Notes: generated by a model not told the origin, from the sequence alone. A stretch of 64,000 bases of DNA from Avena insularis (GCA_023614405.1 CM042697.1:188107189-188171188), one strand, 5' to 3'; shown: positions 1-12,032, counted from the stretch's first letter. Numbers and translations are program-made.

Positions 1-183
1 ACAATGGTGCAGGGGTCATACACCATTTCAAACAAGGATGTCCGTCTCTATTTGAGTAGCTGGAAGAATTTCATGGACAAGGAACCTACACTTGGATTGG
101 GTGTCAAGATGTTGTTCTTGCTGTACCAAGCCTATAAAGGAGCATACTTGTTTGTTACCCGTTTTCCTGATGATGCCCTATAG
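1..183 (+). CDS. C-terminal 60 codons of a B3-like protein (partial)
   Basis: Frame 1 is open from the first base to TAG at 181-183, so the gene begins outside the window. The visible tail contains the pattern RLYLSSWKNF, then LGLGVKMLF. This resembles the second half of a plant B3 DNA-binding domain, where a W..F motif is followed by a hydrophobic beta strand. A broken gene with B3-like domains lies downstream on the same strand, so this may be the end of a tandem paralogue. The family assignment rests on pattern only; with 60 residues visible it could be another beta-rich plant protein. Confidence 0.45.
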   Translation, partial: TMVQGSYTISNKDVRLYLSSWKNFMDKEPTLGLGVKMLFLLYQAYKGAYLFVTRFPDDAL

Positions 184-998
184 TTATTTTTCATATCGAA
201 TGTTACACTTGCTCTGTTAGTGGACACCCGAATTATGTTATCCTATTTTCGTACCGGTTTTAATTTTTTTAAGCCTACACGACATGTGTTCATACATCTA
301 CGTGAATGCTCGATTATTAATTTCAAAATGCCATGTATACAAATAATTCTCCATGCCAACATACTCCGTTCCAAAATTTAAGGCGTTTTAGTTTTGTGAT
401 ATGAATGTAAACGGAACGGATGGACTATGAAGTACGGAAGTAAGAAAATTGGGATAAATAGAAGAAGAAGAAAAGGAAAATAATAAAATCGTATCTGGGC
501 CCGTTGTACAGCGCTAGCGGATGAGCGTAGTGGAGAGGAGATGGGCCAACTCGTCAGCTGCCTACAAGGCGTCCCATGAGTGTGACGATGGAAGCGTCAT
601 GCGGCGGCCTTTCCGGCTCAACATTATTTTTCTATAAAATGCATAAATAGGTTTACTCGTCCCACCGCCGTGCCTATCCTCTCCTCTCGCCACCGCCCCA
701 CGTCCATCTTCTCTCGACGTCTCTGCTCCCGGTCGTGACGTTGATCCGTCATCGTCCGTGAGCCCTAGACTCGCTATTGCTCGTACATTTATATTAAATT
801 TGTAGGCTAGTTCTGATTTCATTGTCTAGATGAACTACATAGTATACAATATATTAATTGTGTAGCTGATTTATGTAGATCTTTTACTATACATTATTTG
901 TATTTGTTGAACATGTGCATGAATGATGTTTTTGACGTGTGTACTAGTGTATGACGTGTGTACTGGATTTATATGATTATGTTATTTTTTTAGGAGAC
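184..998 (+). promoter_or_regulatory. Probable promoter and 5' leader of the B3-like gene
   Basis: No coding sequence is seen. A TATA-like TCTATAAAAT lies at 631-640. It is followed by a C/T-rich stretch (665-735) typical of a grass 5' UTR. A T-rich tract ending in TAG at 991-993 looks like a splice acceptor just before the ATG at 999, so a 5' UTR intron is likely. A degenerate Stowaway-like repeat (CTCCGTTCC end) may lie at 364-440. Confidence 0.4.
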
Positions 999-2119
999 AT
1001 GGCGTTGTGCGGAAAATGCAAGAGTGTGTGCGACTCCTTGACCTCGGGGTTATTATTTAGTGTCTTTATGCATGAATAGTTTGAAGATTCATTGTTACGA
1101 AACACACTATTTTTCCTTGCACTATTGCTATCTTGTAACCTTTGTTGGCGGCGCTCTACCTTTTTTTAAACGTGTATATATTCTGTTAATTGTGCGTAGA
1201 TTATTCCGTGCAATGCAAGGTTCATGTTCAATGAATATGTAGAAGAGAAGACTAGTGTGCGCTTTCTAGCACTTGGGCGTGCATATGACGTTGATGTGGT
1301 GAAAGATAAGTCTTTGACCCGCATGGGTGGTTATGTATGGAAATAATTCGTTAGACAGAACCTTGTGTTTGGGGGAGATCAAATGATTGTGTTTTCGTTG
1401 GAAGGAAAAACACCGAGTATCAGTATTGTCTATTTCAGCGGTGGAGAGAAAGACCCGTATGACTCTACCATCATCTCCCAAGTATGCGAACTTAGCGAAG
1501 ATGAGCATGGGCACCTCTTAAATATTATACATGCAGGAAGTACTATTCTCGGGGTCCCATTAGTAACCCGTTTAACACGCACTAATCTTGCAAAACACAA
1601 CATGGTATGTTATCCTCATACTCCCTCTGTCTCAAAATAGATGTCTCAATTTTGTCAAAAATTGTCAAAATTTGGACGAATCTAGACACAATTTAGTATA
1701 TAGATTCATCCAAATTTAAACCTAAGACATCTATTTTGAGAAGGAAGGGGTAGTTATAATTATGTTGTTCCTCCTTATATGTGCATAACTTGTGGCAATC
1801 GTCTCACATCGTTACTCTTTTGATTTCATTATCCACGACGACATCACAAAAACTACCTAAAAAATTTGTTGCCGGCCTTAACATTCCAGAGGAAGGCTTG
1901 GTTGGGCTGCGGGTTGAAGATTTCGAAGTCAGCAACATTGCCCACACGATTGACAATGATGGCCGGCTGATATTCAACAAAAAGGCATGGAGGGATTTCC
2001 ATACGAAAGAAGATGATCTACAAGTTGGACAAGCCTTACTCATTACTCCTAGGACCACAAAACAAGTTGGCCTGAACATTATGTTTACCATCGACATCAT
2101 CTCGCTCCTTGTTTCTTAA
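999..2119 (+). pseudogene. Broken two-domain B3-like gene
   Basis: This resembles a plant B3-domain protein of the REM-like kind, which would bind DNA in the nucleus. A first exon may start at 999 (MALCGKCKSVC). Frame 3 from 1220 to 1602 carries a first B3-like domain: LTRMGG, then FGGDQMIVFSLEG. The exon ends AACATG|GTATGT, a good donor. The next coding stretch (from about 1846, frame 2) holds a second B3-like domain: KLPKKFVAG, then GRLIFNKKAWRDF and LQVGQALLI. An in-frame TAA at 1344-1346 breaks domain one, and no clear AG acceptor remains before domain two, so the gene is probably dead. The intron between the domains contains a MITE. The family call is from motif pattern. Confidence 0.6.
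1621..1750. mobile_element. Stowaway-type MITE in B3-gene intron
   Basis: A 130 bp element flanked by TA on both sides (1619-1620 and 1751-1752). Its ends are imperfect inverted repeats: CTCCCTCTGTCTCAAAATAG at the left, and the complement of CCCCTTCCTTCTCAAAATAG at the right. There is no coding capacity. TA duplication plus the CTCCCT terminus is the Stowaway (Tc1/Mariner MITE) signature in grasses. Confidence 0.85.
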
Positions 2120-2452
2120 GATCGATGTTTATTCGTTTGTAGCTATCCTGGAACAATTATTTATCTATTTCGCCGCCATATGTAAGAACATTATTATTCC
2201 GACGAGTTAACATTATTGGCCTAGCGATGTATACATATTTAATATTCTCCCTTCGAACCTAGCAATGTATACATTTTTAATATTCTCTTCAAATATTCCT
2301 AATGTGTTACTATGAAACGTTTTAATTCCAAATTTATTCACATAACAAACCTTGTCGTGATTACGTAAGTAACTTTTGATGCACTAATAATGACTACTTT
2401 CGATACACGAAGCCACGTGTAGACCCACTCATGCACTGGTTAGCCACTCATA
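2120..2452. other. AT-rich intergenic spacer
   Basis: No ORF, repeat or RNA gene could be recognised. A short imperfect duplication around GCGATGTATACATATTTAATATTCTC (2224-2290) is the only structure seen. Confidence 0.4.
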
Positions 2453-3470
2453 GTGGTTGTTTGGATAGGGAAGATTAGCTCCTAGTTTTTGTAAAACGAG
2501 TTTTAAGCTGATTTTTAGGAAAACCAGTTTTGCGAAAAGCTCAGTTAAGAATAGGCACACCGAAATCCATGTTTGTTTTAGGAAATTGTAAAACTAGTTT
2601 TTGGATGGAGGCAGAGATGCGATACTGACATGACAATTAATGGCGACAGCGATGCACATAGACATGAGAGAATTAACAGCGACAAAGCTTCGCAGAGCAG
2701 CGGAAAGAATCTCAAGGAGGCCACCGCCGTGAACACCAGCGCGCCAGCAGCAACGCTAATTCATATGTCGTTGACACACCTATGATTGCATCCCGGAGCA
2801 CCAGCAAGCCTGGACGTGATGGCGACCCCGGAGAAAATCATGATGCAGCTTTCCTGGTTTGTGGTAGCGCGTCTGGGGAGACGGTGTCTCAGAACTCATC
2901 GTCCTTCTCAAGCAACGCCATGTTCCCGGCGTAAGCGTGAGCTCTGCGTCCGGCGGCAGCGCGTTCGATGACGGTGGCGCTGGTGCATAACTCGTCTTCT
3001 TCCCCATGTTCCTCGTCAGCGTGCGCTCTTCGTCCAGCGATGTCTTCGCGTCGGCCTTGCCTGGCCAGCTCGCCATGTATGTCTTCCTATGATGTCTCCA
3101 GCCAAGGTCGCCCTGGTCACTCCTGTCACCGGAAGGCCATGAGAGAAACCCAGCTGGCGTGTCAACCGTAGGCACCGGGGTCGTTCGGCGAACCTGGAGA
3201 TAAACTTTGGTGTAGTCTCTGCTGCTTGTTCCTTCACGTAGCCACCGGAAAAATGATACACGACACCACGTTGCCCAGTTTTGTGTAATTGCGTTTTAAG
3301 AAAACAGGTAATAGTCATTTTTGCCAAAATGCAGTTTCCTGGCTTTGTGGAAACCATTTTTACTTATTCCCGTTTTCGAGGCCGAAGCCAAACAGAGTTT
3401 TAGTGTGTTACACAGTTACGCGAGGATAAGGGAAACGAGTTCTCTCAAACGACGTATCCAAACAAGGCCT
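2453..3470. mobile_element. Possible non-autonomous TIR DNA transposon
   Basis: TTGTTTGGATA at 2457-2467 is matched by its reverse complement at 3455-3465, enclosing about 1 kb. Both ends are followed inward by similar T/A-rich sequence (AAAACGAGTTTTAAG and its counterpart). The interior is GC-richer with only short shadow ORFs and no transposase. Termini of this kind occur on hAT and PIF-type elements. No clean target duplication was found, so the class and exact ends are uncertain. Confidence 0.4.
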
Positions 3471-4594
3471 ACTCTTTAGAAGCATACATAGACACGATTG
3501 CCTGATTGGACAATTGGCCCGAGACAGGCCGACCGGCATACAGTATGGCCTAAACCCTAAACCCCACAGGCCCCACCCACCCACCACGCACACACCCCAC
3601 GTTGTACGTGCGCACAAAGATGCACATCTTGTTAGAGGGATTTTCTTGTTCGATCGCCTCGACTCCGCCCATCGCCGCCAACGACGAGATTTGAATTTTT
3701 TTTGTCTTGCCCTACGTGAGAGCTAGATCGAGGACACACTGTTTCTTTTTGAGGATCTTCATAATCGCAGCACATGCACTACCGTTGCAGGTATTTTTGT
3801 ATGCACTGTGAATTTATCATACAGTATTACTAGTTCTATGTTCAGCAGAACTTTGATTAGTGCTCGATCCATATGGATCCGTTTGTTTAGTCGTTAGATT
3901 TTCCGCCCAAGGGTAGTCGCCATTATGTCGAAGAATTGTTAGTGGATCTTTGCTAGGAATTCCAGTTGTTGGGCTCTGTTTGAGGGCGGGAAATTGTTTG
4001 GCATGATGTTGCCTGTTAATTCTGCTATAATTTTCTTGTGTTAATTGGTTCTGTGTTAGACATCGCATCTCAGGCCTACATGCGGTGTTGAGATGCAATT
4101 TAGCTGGTTTGGTGTTTCAAAACGAATGATGTAGAAGTCCCTTTTGATAAAAAAACAAGACGTTTGATTCTCCTGTTGTTATTCACTTTAGATGGTTATG
4201 TGTAATATTGTTCATATATGTTTGCAATAAAAGGTCTGTAAACACATGCACTACAGAAAACTATGTGTGTAAACTCTTTATTTGTAATTGTATATATGTC
4301 TAAACATTTTTAAAATGAAGTATATGTGTAAACATTTTTATACGCAATTGCACATGCAGAGATTTGTAATTATATTTGTATGTGTAAGTATATTTGTAAT
4401 TGTATATATGTGTAAACAAGTTCAAAATCCCGCTCTCGATTTATCGGTATTTAGGCGCGTCCAAAGATTTACCTGACATGGTGTAGTATAGTGTACTCTT
4501 AGTGTTATCCATCTTAGTATATGTGTGTTATGAATAGTATTATTTCTTAGGATGTCAACAAAACACTAAATAAATTTAGTTATTTTTCAACAGA
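3471..4594 (+). other. 5' flank and leader of Ulp1-associated gene copy 1
   Basis: There is no long ORF. The stretch includes a C-rich segment (3545-3600) and a possible leader exon ending GTTGCAG|GTATTTTTG near 3790. A run of ATGTGTAAAC-like imperfect repeats lies at 4200-4420, and the sequence ends in TTCAACAG before the ATG at 4595. It may be promoter plus 5' UTR intron of the gene that follows; this is inference from position. Confidence 0.35.
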
Positions 4595-6818
4595 ATGGAC
4601 GAAATCGGGGAAATGTGTTGTCCTGTTGAGAAGTGGTGTCATTTCGTGAAAAGTATAACACCGTCACAACGTGCCAAAATTGGAGAAACCGACTTGCAGT
4701 GCATGCTTGAGATTCCCCAGTGAAGTCAAGATGTCCGGTGATCAAATTTATGACAGAAAAATTTGATCCATAGACAGAAAAATTTAATGTACACAAGAAT
4801 GATGGTGAAATATCCCTTATGGAAGTGAACGTTGAGTGCATCTATGGTTTAAAAAATCATGGATTGAATATATCGTACATTCTTTATGAGGAAGCTGATG
4901 AAGCAAATAACCGTATACCTGATAGCTTTGTAAGCAAAAAGACATGTCATCTTGTAATTGATGACCTAATCGCCGACGTCATCAAGGATAAAGTCGCGGA
5001 TGATGACTTTATCCGGAAGGTGGTTCTGGTTCTGATTGGGACAGTCCTTGCCCCACAGAACCAGAAGATCGTCCCAAAACGATACTATGCACTAGTAGAA
5101 GAAGTGGGATGCATTAAAAAGCTGAATTTCAATGAGTATGTATGGACATACCTCATTGCTAGCCTAAAACAAGTAGGCAATGCATATGAAGCGAAGCAAT
5201 GGCTGACAGGCAGCACCATCTTGTTACAGGTAAATTCCATTCTCAACTTACATACTTCCTCTGATTCAAACTAATTGACTTGGTTTTGTCTAGATTCGGA
5301 TATATCTAGCACTAAAACATATCTAGATACATCCAAATCTAGACAAATCTGAGTTAAATAATTTGAATCAGAGGGAGTATATAATTATCTACAATACATT
5401 TTTCTTTGTTTTAATCTAATTTTGTTGTGATATTTGAAGTATCTGTACTATGAGAAGATACTCCCAGATGACGCCGAGTATACGTCCAGAAGGCCATTGA
5501 TGAGGAACTGGACGGAAGAGGCGGCTTCGGCGAGAGACGCCTTAGAATTAAAGGGCCTTGCTTTGGGGAAGGTATGTAAATACAAGTGATATCGTGGCTT
5601 ATTTTTTGTTCTGCTAACGGTTATAGGTTGTCAATATTAATTGGTTTACATACACATATCTTGAAGATTGACGATGACATAAATCAAAAGCATCGAGAAG
5701 AGGTTCTCGATACACCCGAAATTGCATATGGTAAGAAATGTAGTAGAGGGCCCTAAAGGAAGAAGGAAGGAGGTTCTACATCCAGCGGGGCTAAAGGAAT
5801 GAGAGAACTCGTGTTGGAACAGATGACGAAGAAACTAACAGAGCATATTGATAAAATAATTGAAGAAACCTTTCATAGAAAGATGGAGGTCTTCTCAGAA
5901 GCTTGTGCTAAGGTGATACACCCTATGTGTCATCTGCTCTGGGTTAAACAAATTCTTTTTTTAAACATGACATGATGATTCATTTATTTTCAATCTTGCA
6001 GAAACTTCTTGTTATGATGAACTCTGCAGGAGTCGCGTACATACCTTCTAAAGAAAAAATGTCTGATAATGACAATGAAGAGGAGGAGGTAGATAAGGAG
6101 GTAGAGAATGGTGAAGGAATCGCATCTACTAACACAAAATGTACGCCAAAATATTTCATGGAGCGTCTAGACACCTCAGAAAGTAACTCCTTTGACATTG
6201 CACAAGACTCTAATTTAAAGAAGGATTCAAATAGTAAGGAGAAAGAGGTTGAAGGTGACATATTCATGTTACCCACGGACAAGAAGGAAAGGAATGCTAC
6301 TGATGCTTGCCACACCGCACCATCGAAACTCGGTAGTACCCAAGCATCACCAATACTAATTGATGGCAGGGGTCCTTCACCGATGCGACCGGACCTAGAG
6401 CCGATTCCATTAGAAGCATACACAACTGCATTGAAAAAGGAGCGGGGAGGAAAAAAAAGGTGAGGTAGGAGACACTCTGTCAAATGGATCATCTGACTCG
6501 TTGGCGAGAAGCGCAAGCTTAGGTCGGCAGAAAAAAAAAGGATAAAAACAAAAAATGATGTTAGAAAAGGTAGTGCAACATCATTGAATTGCATGGTTGT
6601 GCATGTATTAAATTAAAATAGTTACATGCACGTATTAAATATTTGTTTCTGTGTATGCAGGTCTTTTTAAAGACCCAGAAGTCCTGGACGGTTTGACACC
6701 GCAACAAATAGATGCTGCAGTATTGTGTGTTGAAACAACAAAAAATAATAAGGGCGACACTCAGGTCCCTGCCAACCACATTAGTGAGATCCTTGAGAAA
6801 GTATGGCTGGGTGGAAAT
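4595..6818 (+). pseudogene. Ulp1-associated gene, copy 1 (protease part missing)
   Basis: This is a paralogue of the gene at 34955-38175, where a C48 (Ulp1) protease domain follows. Exons read by splice sites and comparison: 4595-5229, 5440-5571, 5666-5911, 6001-about 6470 and 6661-6818. The start at 4595 gives MDEIGEMCCPVEKW. The N-terminal region resembles the leading part of grass transposon-borne Ulp1 proteins. The fourth exon is acidic and low-complexity. Defects: a one-base loss in the C run at 4715-4720 relative to copy 2, and an in-frame TAA at 5755 (CCCTAAAGG). The homology ends at 6818, where 170-175 bp repeats begin, so the catalytic exons are absent and no protease can be made. 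Confidence 0.7.
5255..5377. mobile_element. Stowaway-type MITE in intron 1 of Ulp1-gene copy 1
   Basis: A 123 bp element with TA on both sides (5253-5254, 5378-5379). Its inverted ends are CTTCCTCTGATTCAAA and the complement of TTTGAATCAGAGGGAG. The same element sits in the same intron of copy 2 (35517-35639), so it inserted before the gene was duplicated. Confidence 0.85.
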
Positions 6819-6899
6819 GTAAGTCAAAGTACCATAGTTGCCACAAAGTGTCTCATCATAATTTCTTGGCATATAGTGTTATACTAAGATCTATTAACT

Positions 6900-7260
6900 A
6901 GGTAGGTATTTCTCAAAAAAAATTAACTAGGTAGAATTATGTTGGCCAAGTGTTGACTCATTTACAACAACAAGTTGATGAAGGAGTTTCTGGCCAGCCC
7001 ATGAAATGTTGGCATGCACACCCACATTTGGCGCAAAGTGTCTCATCATGTCTAGGCATAGCAGTCTTATACTTAGATCTGTAGAGTAGGTAGGACCATG
7101 TTGGCCAAGTGTTGACTCATATGCTACAAGTGTGTGTCATAGCACTCTTATACTTAGATATCAACTCGTTAGGATCACGTTGGCCAAGTGTTGAGTCACA
7201 CGACCATAAGTTGATGAAGGAGTCTCTAGCCAACCCAAAGAAGCCTATAGCATTCGAGTG
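6900..7260 (+). repeat. Degenerate 170-175 bp repeat units (plus orientation)
   Basis: Two to three diverged units are recognised by TAGGTAGGATCATGTTGGCC-type and GTTGATGAAGGAGTTTCT-type blocks. They belong to the family that makes the long array at 41835-43400. They abut the truncated end of Ulp1-gene copy 1. Confidence 0.7.
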
Positions 7261-7485
7261 AATCTATGTGATGAACTGACCCCACCTGTCAGCGCGGTTA
7301 GCCGACGTCCTTATACATTACAAGAAAAGAAAATCGCTAGTTCCTCGACCGCATAGTGGCCTAGTGGCAATTCCTGTCGTCTCCTCGCCTCCTTGTTCCG
7401 GCGCAGTGCTTCCCTCTTCGACTCCTCATATCCTTGTTCTTCTCCTTGTCATATCCTGGTCTTCTTTATTCCTCGATAGGAAGGC

Positions 7486-8983
7486 ATGGCGAGCAGCCGA
7501 CTGAAGGTGAACTGGTCCGATCTCCCGGCCGACGGACCACTTGCCAAGATCGGCGAATCCTTCCTGGAGAACGAGAAGTACGTCGATGCCTACGCTGCTT
7601 GTTGGAGAGTCTGCGGCGATTGGTGTCGCGCGTTAAAAGAACCCGAGTTCCATCGCAACAACTAGATCCTGGTATATGACACACTTCCAGACGTCGGCGA
7701 CTTCACATTCCTCAACCTCGCCACAGGTCGTTGCTTCACGACGATTCTAATGGAAGTTCAGCACAGGTTCACAATTCATCCGATCTAACATTCATTTGTT
7801 ATTATGATACAAAGTTATTCTTAAACATGCATGTTTAATTGTGTAGGTTCTAAAACATGCATGTTCTTGAACATTCTTAAGCAAAGTTTAATTGTATAGG
7901 TTCACTCATTTTAGGATATATATATCTAGTACATTTTGAAATATCTAGAAGCCCTGTCTTATATTAGTGAACAAAGAGAGTATTTTCCATTATACATATA
8001 TTTTAGGGCTAACTGTTCTCATCATAAAAAGGTTCTACTTCATCGGTGTTTATCGTGGCGTCATCGTTATTGCTCAGAGGGAAGAGTCGCACAATATTCG
8101 CCTTCTGAACCCACTCACCCGTAAGTCCAACACTGAGTTTCAGGCGCATATACCATCAAATCTTATGACATCCGTAGTCGTCATGAAGTCCCCCATGATG
8201 GTGTTTGTGTCCGCACATTATGAATATTCTATTGCTTGGGCTGATGAGGCCACCCCGACAGGGGATTTCAATGGAGTATTTGGAGAAGGAATTTATCCGT
8301 CGCCCGATGTGCACGTGCTATGCATGACCCTGTTCCGTGGTGAAGTGTATGCAATACATGATGGTGGAGACATCGTGCCGACCAACATCCAGGTGGAGCA
8401 GCTCGCGAGCACCGTCAAGATGACCAGAATAATTTTAGGTCCAGTCTTTGAAGAGATACGCGGAGTCTACAAGTTCTACCTTATGGAGTCAGAAGGTGAT
8501 CTGCTTCTTGTGTTGGGCGGGGTTTTCGCCGAAGGTCAACCGGTGCTTTACCGGGTGGACACAGAAAAACGCTGTCTCGAGGCTATAGGTGACATTGGCA
8601 GCCGTGCCTTCTTTGTTCATTTTAATCAGTCGATCTCCGTCGACACTAGAGTGCACCCTAGTACAGTCCTAGCCGGTTGCATCTACTACGCGGATTTTTC
8701 TTATATCAGAGCGTACAATCATGATCTTAAGGCCTGGGATGGGGTACTAACACCTATATATGGCTTTGGTCAACATGATCTAGAACGTTCATCGAGGCCA
8801 TACCATCTCGACAAGATACTGGAAGCACATTGCAGACGAGGGGAGTTCAATGAATTTCTCCTGCAGCACACGGGAGCAGACGCCGATGAAATATATAGGG
8901 CTGAATATCCTAGGTTATTTGCTCGATCGCTAGCGTGTTCAGATCTTTTCAAAGTAAAAAATTGCAATGCATTTAATTTTTAG
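7486..8983 (+). pseudogene. F-box/DUF295 (KIB1-4 propeller) gene with one amber codon
   Basis: Two exons, 7486-7766 and 8032-8983, join in phase 2 (CACAG|GTTCAC donor, AAAAAG|G acceptor) to give 411 codons including the stop. This is the usual length for grass DUF295 proteins. Exon 1 encodes an F-box-like start (NWSDLPADGPLAKIGESF). Exon 2 carries the DUF295 propeller, with FRGEVYAI, YKFYLMESEGDLLLV and the C-terminal GCIYYADFSYIRAYN typical of the family. Such proteins are presumed substrate-recruiting SCF subunits. Codon 60 is TAG (7663-7665), where paralogues usually have Trp; otherwise both exons are open. The same gene structure recurs on the minus strand at 44759-46150. It may be a recent pseudogene or encode a truncated product. 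Confidence 0.75.
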
Positions 8984-8989
8984 TACTTT

Positions 8990-9639
8990 CCGAATTCAGT
9001 GTGGTAGCTTTCAGAATGTTGTGTGGCGTCTTTCATAATTATGTGTAAGTACTATCTTTCAGCTTTACTCATAGAACTCAAGTTGTGATTACTGATTCAG
9101 AGTCTCACCTGTCATGGTTTTTGCCTTAGTTTGAAAGAAGCACCAGAAATTAAAAAAAATCAAGAAATAGTGGAACCCTACATGCCACCGTTGGTCCATC
9201 CATGTGTGTATAGAAAGATTCTAGAATTAAGCAGAAAGAGGGAATTCATATTTTTCCACTTAAAAAATGGAAAATGCATGTTTTGTACAAACAAACCCAT
9301 CAGTCTGTGTGCCAAATATGTCCTTATTCAGACAAAATAGGGTTTTGGGAAGGGGATTGAGTCGATAGCCACGCATTTTCATAGCTACTAGCTTATGTTG
9401 AGAAGTGGTTTTGGGAAAAACTACATTACCCACGCGTGTTTATTATTTTTCCTTGGTGGTAGGATACATAACAAGACTCCATGTCAAGATGCCACTACTT
9501 TTTTTAAAAAAACTAGTAATTAGTTGTGCCTAACATCACTATCCAATAACTGTAGTTTTTCCACTAGTAAGATCAAGGTTTTGTTAGAAAAAATTTACAT
9601 GTCATCATGACCTACTATATCAACTAATCGATCGAACCT
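8990..9639. other. Spacer without recognised genes
   Basis: AT-rich sequence 3' of the DUF295 gene. Only short ORFs without family resemblance occur. A polyadenylation region for the preceding gene is plausible but no specific signal stands out. Confidence 0.35.
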
Positions 9640-9930
9640 CTTTAGGTTGGCTAGAATGTGGGCCGATATGTTGAGACATGACGAGACACTTTATGGAAAA
9701 TGTGGGCCGATGCCAACATTACATGGGATCTAGACCTCTTTAGGTTGGCTAGAATCTCCCTCATCAACTTGTGGTTGTGTGACTCATCACCTGGCCAAAA
9801 TGATCAAACCCAGTTGATACATCTGAGTAAGCCATGACACACACTCATGGCAGATGTGGGCCGATGCCAACATTGCATGGGATCTAGACCTCTCTAGGCT
9901 GGCTAGAAACATCTTCACCAGCGTTTCTCC
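9640..9930 (-). repeat. 170-175 bp repeat units, minus orientation
   Basis: Reverse complements of the family consensus are visible, for example GATGCCAACATTGCATGGGA, matching TCCCATGCAATGTTGGCATC of the plus-oriented units. They precede the copia fragment, as do 38570-38760 in the second copy of this block. Confidence 0.75.
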
Positions 9931-10756
9931 TCTCGCTCAAAAGGTGTGTATTTCTTTGGTATATTCCTCGTCACAAACGAGTAAAATGCCTTGATAGTAC
10001 TTTTGGCCGTGTCTACGTGTCAAGGGATGTAGTTTTTGATGAAAATGTTTTTCCCTTTGCTACACTTCATCAAAATTGCGGGTCGTCGTCTCCATGATGA
10101 AATTATTTTGCTTCCTTCAGACAATCCCTCCTCGGTAGAAACAACTAGGGGTGTGCATACTAATGACCAATATATATGTGCCGATTGTTCCTGACGTTGA
10201 TCCTATGCAGGCCACAGCTGACACCCTGCCCACAAGCTGTACCGAACTAGTCACGCAAAATTCTGCCGAAAATACTGATGACAACACATCAGATAATGAG
10301 GCTGAAGGAAACACCGCTACAAGCCAAGAAAACACGTACTCTAAGCATGATACGGGGGGGGGGGGGGGAATCTGCCTCGGATCCGCCCCCGAGACTCGAC
10401 GTCACACTGGCGTGTCGATCGCGCCGATCCCTCTCGCCACGTCCCCAAGGTCTGGGCCCTCCCTTGCGTTGCGTTCTGCGCGTAACTATGGCGGCCATGG
10501 GGAGCCCGACACGTCTTCCCTGTGGTCCCCACCAACACGTGTACGCACGGATCTCCCGCTCAGCTCTTTCCCGTGGTTCTTCTGATGGCTTCAGGAGTGA
10601 CGCCTCGCCAGGAGATCCAATCGACACGTTGTCGAGCGCTGGTGCCCAGGAATATTCTACACATGTACAATCTTCAGCGCCAAGATCTTCTGCAGCACCT
10701 GCTGCTGACGTATATACTGTTGCTGAACCCCGCACTCGACTACAAAAAAGGTACTA
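9930..10756 (+). pseudogene. Copia pol fragment (end of integrase and hinge)
   Basis: The reading frame around 9950-10090 encodes KCLDSTFGRVYVSRDVVFDE, the conserved copia segment just after the integrase core. It is followed by a degenerate proline/serine-rich hinge ending EPRTRLQK (about 10730), which normally leads into the reverse transcriptase. No reverse transcriptase, LTR or zinc knuckle is present. Frame changes and stops occur throughout. The homologous fragment is at 38760-39600. A run of 15 G at 10354-10368 lies in the hinge, where the other copy has five. Confidence 0.7.
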
Positions 10757-10836
10757 CTACATCCATTCCAAAATGTAAGGCTTTTAGCAAACTAAAATAG
10801 CTTGCCAAAAAGGTTTATATTGTGAAACGAAGGAAG
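10757..10836. mobile_element. Short Stowaway-like MITE
   Basis: An 80 bp element bounded by TA (10755-10756, 10837-10838). Its ends CTACATCCATTCCAAAATGT and TGAAACGAAGGAAG are partial inverted repeats. The homologous copy is at 39602-39682, at the equivalent place in the duplicated block. Confidence 0.6.
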
Positions 10837-10974
10837 TATAAAGGACCCAAAAATTCGGTTGGCACTATTAACATCTACAGGAGAACCATAAAACTTGCAT
10901 GAAGCTAAAATGGATACAAACTAAAGTGTGCTATGCAAGATCCCACCAAGCTCTAACAAAAATGTTATTGATTG

Positions 10975-11330
10975 CACCTTGTCCCACCAAGCTCTAACAT
11001 GATCCCACCCAGTTGATACATCTAAGCATAAGAGTGCTATGCCAAGCCATGACACACACTTGTGGCAGATGTGAACCCATGCCAACATTGCATGAGATAT
11101 AAACCTCTCTTAGCTGGCTAGAAACACTTTAACCAACTTGTGGTTGTATGCCATGTTACAACATCGACCTAGTTTCACATCATAAAAATTCACCACAATA
11201 ATTTTCCACAAGCTAGTGTGTGTCATGGCTTGGAAAACTCAAAATTATAGCTAGATCTAGCAAGTAGGTAGGATCATGTTGGCCAGGTATGATGACACAT
11301 ACCTAGGTAGAGTATGCCATGTTTCTAGGT
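10975..11330. repeat. 170-175 bp repeat units, minus then plus orientation
   Basis: 10975-11160 matches the reverse complement of the repeat unit. 11215-11330 matches the plus orientation (GATCTAGCAAGTAGGTAGGA). The switch in orientation just before module A is also present before module C (39850-40200). Confidence 0.7.
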
Positions 11331-11896
11331 AGGGGAAATCTTGGACACATTTAAAATTGCTTCTAGGTAGATGATGCCATGTTTCAGCATGGAGCATGTA
11401 TCACATCACAAAGGCCTAAACCCTAGGCATCCTTACTAGACACCTTGATTTTTGGCCTAAATTTGACCGAGCCACCAAAAATTCAAAAACATTCAAATTT
11501 GTGTGAAACCTTGTACATGTGTCTTAGTTTGTGTATGTTAGCATGTGTAAAAAAATCCAGGTTGTTTCACGAAAGTCGAAAAAACACATTGCTAGGAAAA
11601 GAGGCCTAGATGAGACCAAAAGGGCTGATCGTAAATTTCTCAATTTTTCGATGTTCATCAAATGATCGCAAAAATTTTGCTCATGCTATACCAACGGTGC
11701 CTGTCAAGAATATGTAATTTATTTTATAAAATTCAAAATTGTAAAATAGCTATTTTGTTCAAATATTTAAATAAAAATAAAAAAGAATATAGGATCGAAG
11801 AAAAAAGTAAGACTTGGCGTGCAGGCAACAAGCCAGCCCAACTCCTACTCCCGCTCCCGCGTCACGACTGCGTTCGGGCGTGAAGTAATTTGGGGC

Positions 11897-12032
11897 GGCC
11901 CATCTTAATCCTGGGCATCAAAAAGTAATGGGCTCTTTCGGGCCCAACGGAAAACCGTAGCGGGAAGGACTGACGCGGGTTGGAGTTTAGTCCCACATCG
12001 CTGAGCGAGAAATGATTAGACCTGCTTATATA
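11897..12032 (+). promoter_or_regulatory. U-snRNA-like Pol III promoter (RGCCCR, USE, TATA), module A
   Basis: GGCCCA boxes at 11897-11902 and 11941-11946 match the monocot-specific RGCCCR element of U-snRNA genes. GTCCCACATCG at 11990-12000 is a perfect plant upstream sequence element (RTCCCACATCG). TTATATA at 12026-12032 follows after exactly 25 bp. That spacing fits the Pol III (U3/U6) class; Pol II snRNA genes have roughly one more helical turn. Transcription would begin near 12056. That this region drives transcription is inferred; the motifs are directly visible. Confidence 0.6.

Noticed and set aside
2780..3357. Minus-strand ORFs of 113-131 codons
   Set aside because: They lie inside the putative TIR element, overlap one another in different frames and match no pattern I know.
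5980..6594. 204-codon minus-strand ORF
   Set aside because: It is antisense to the acidic exon of the Ulp1-associated gene. GAA/GAG-rich coding gives a long complementary frame; no family resemblance.
10289..10800. Overlapping GC-rich ORFs of 65-166 codons
   Set aside because: They are frames of the degenerate copia hinge region; none has a conserved domain or start context.
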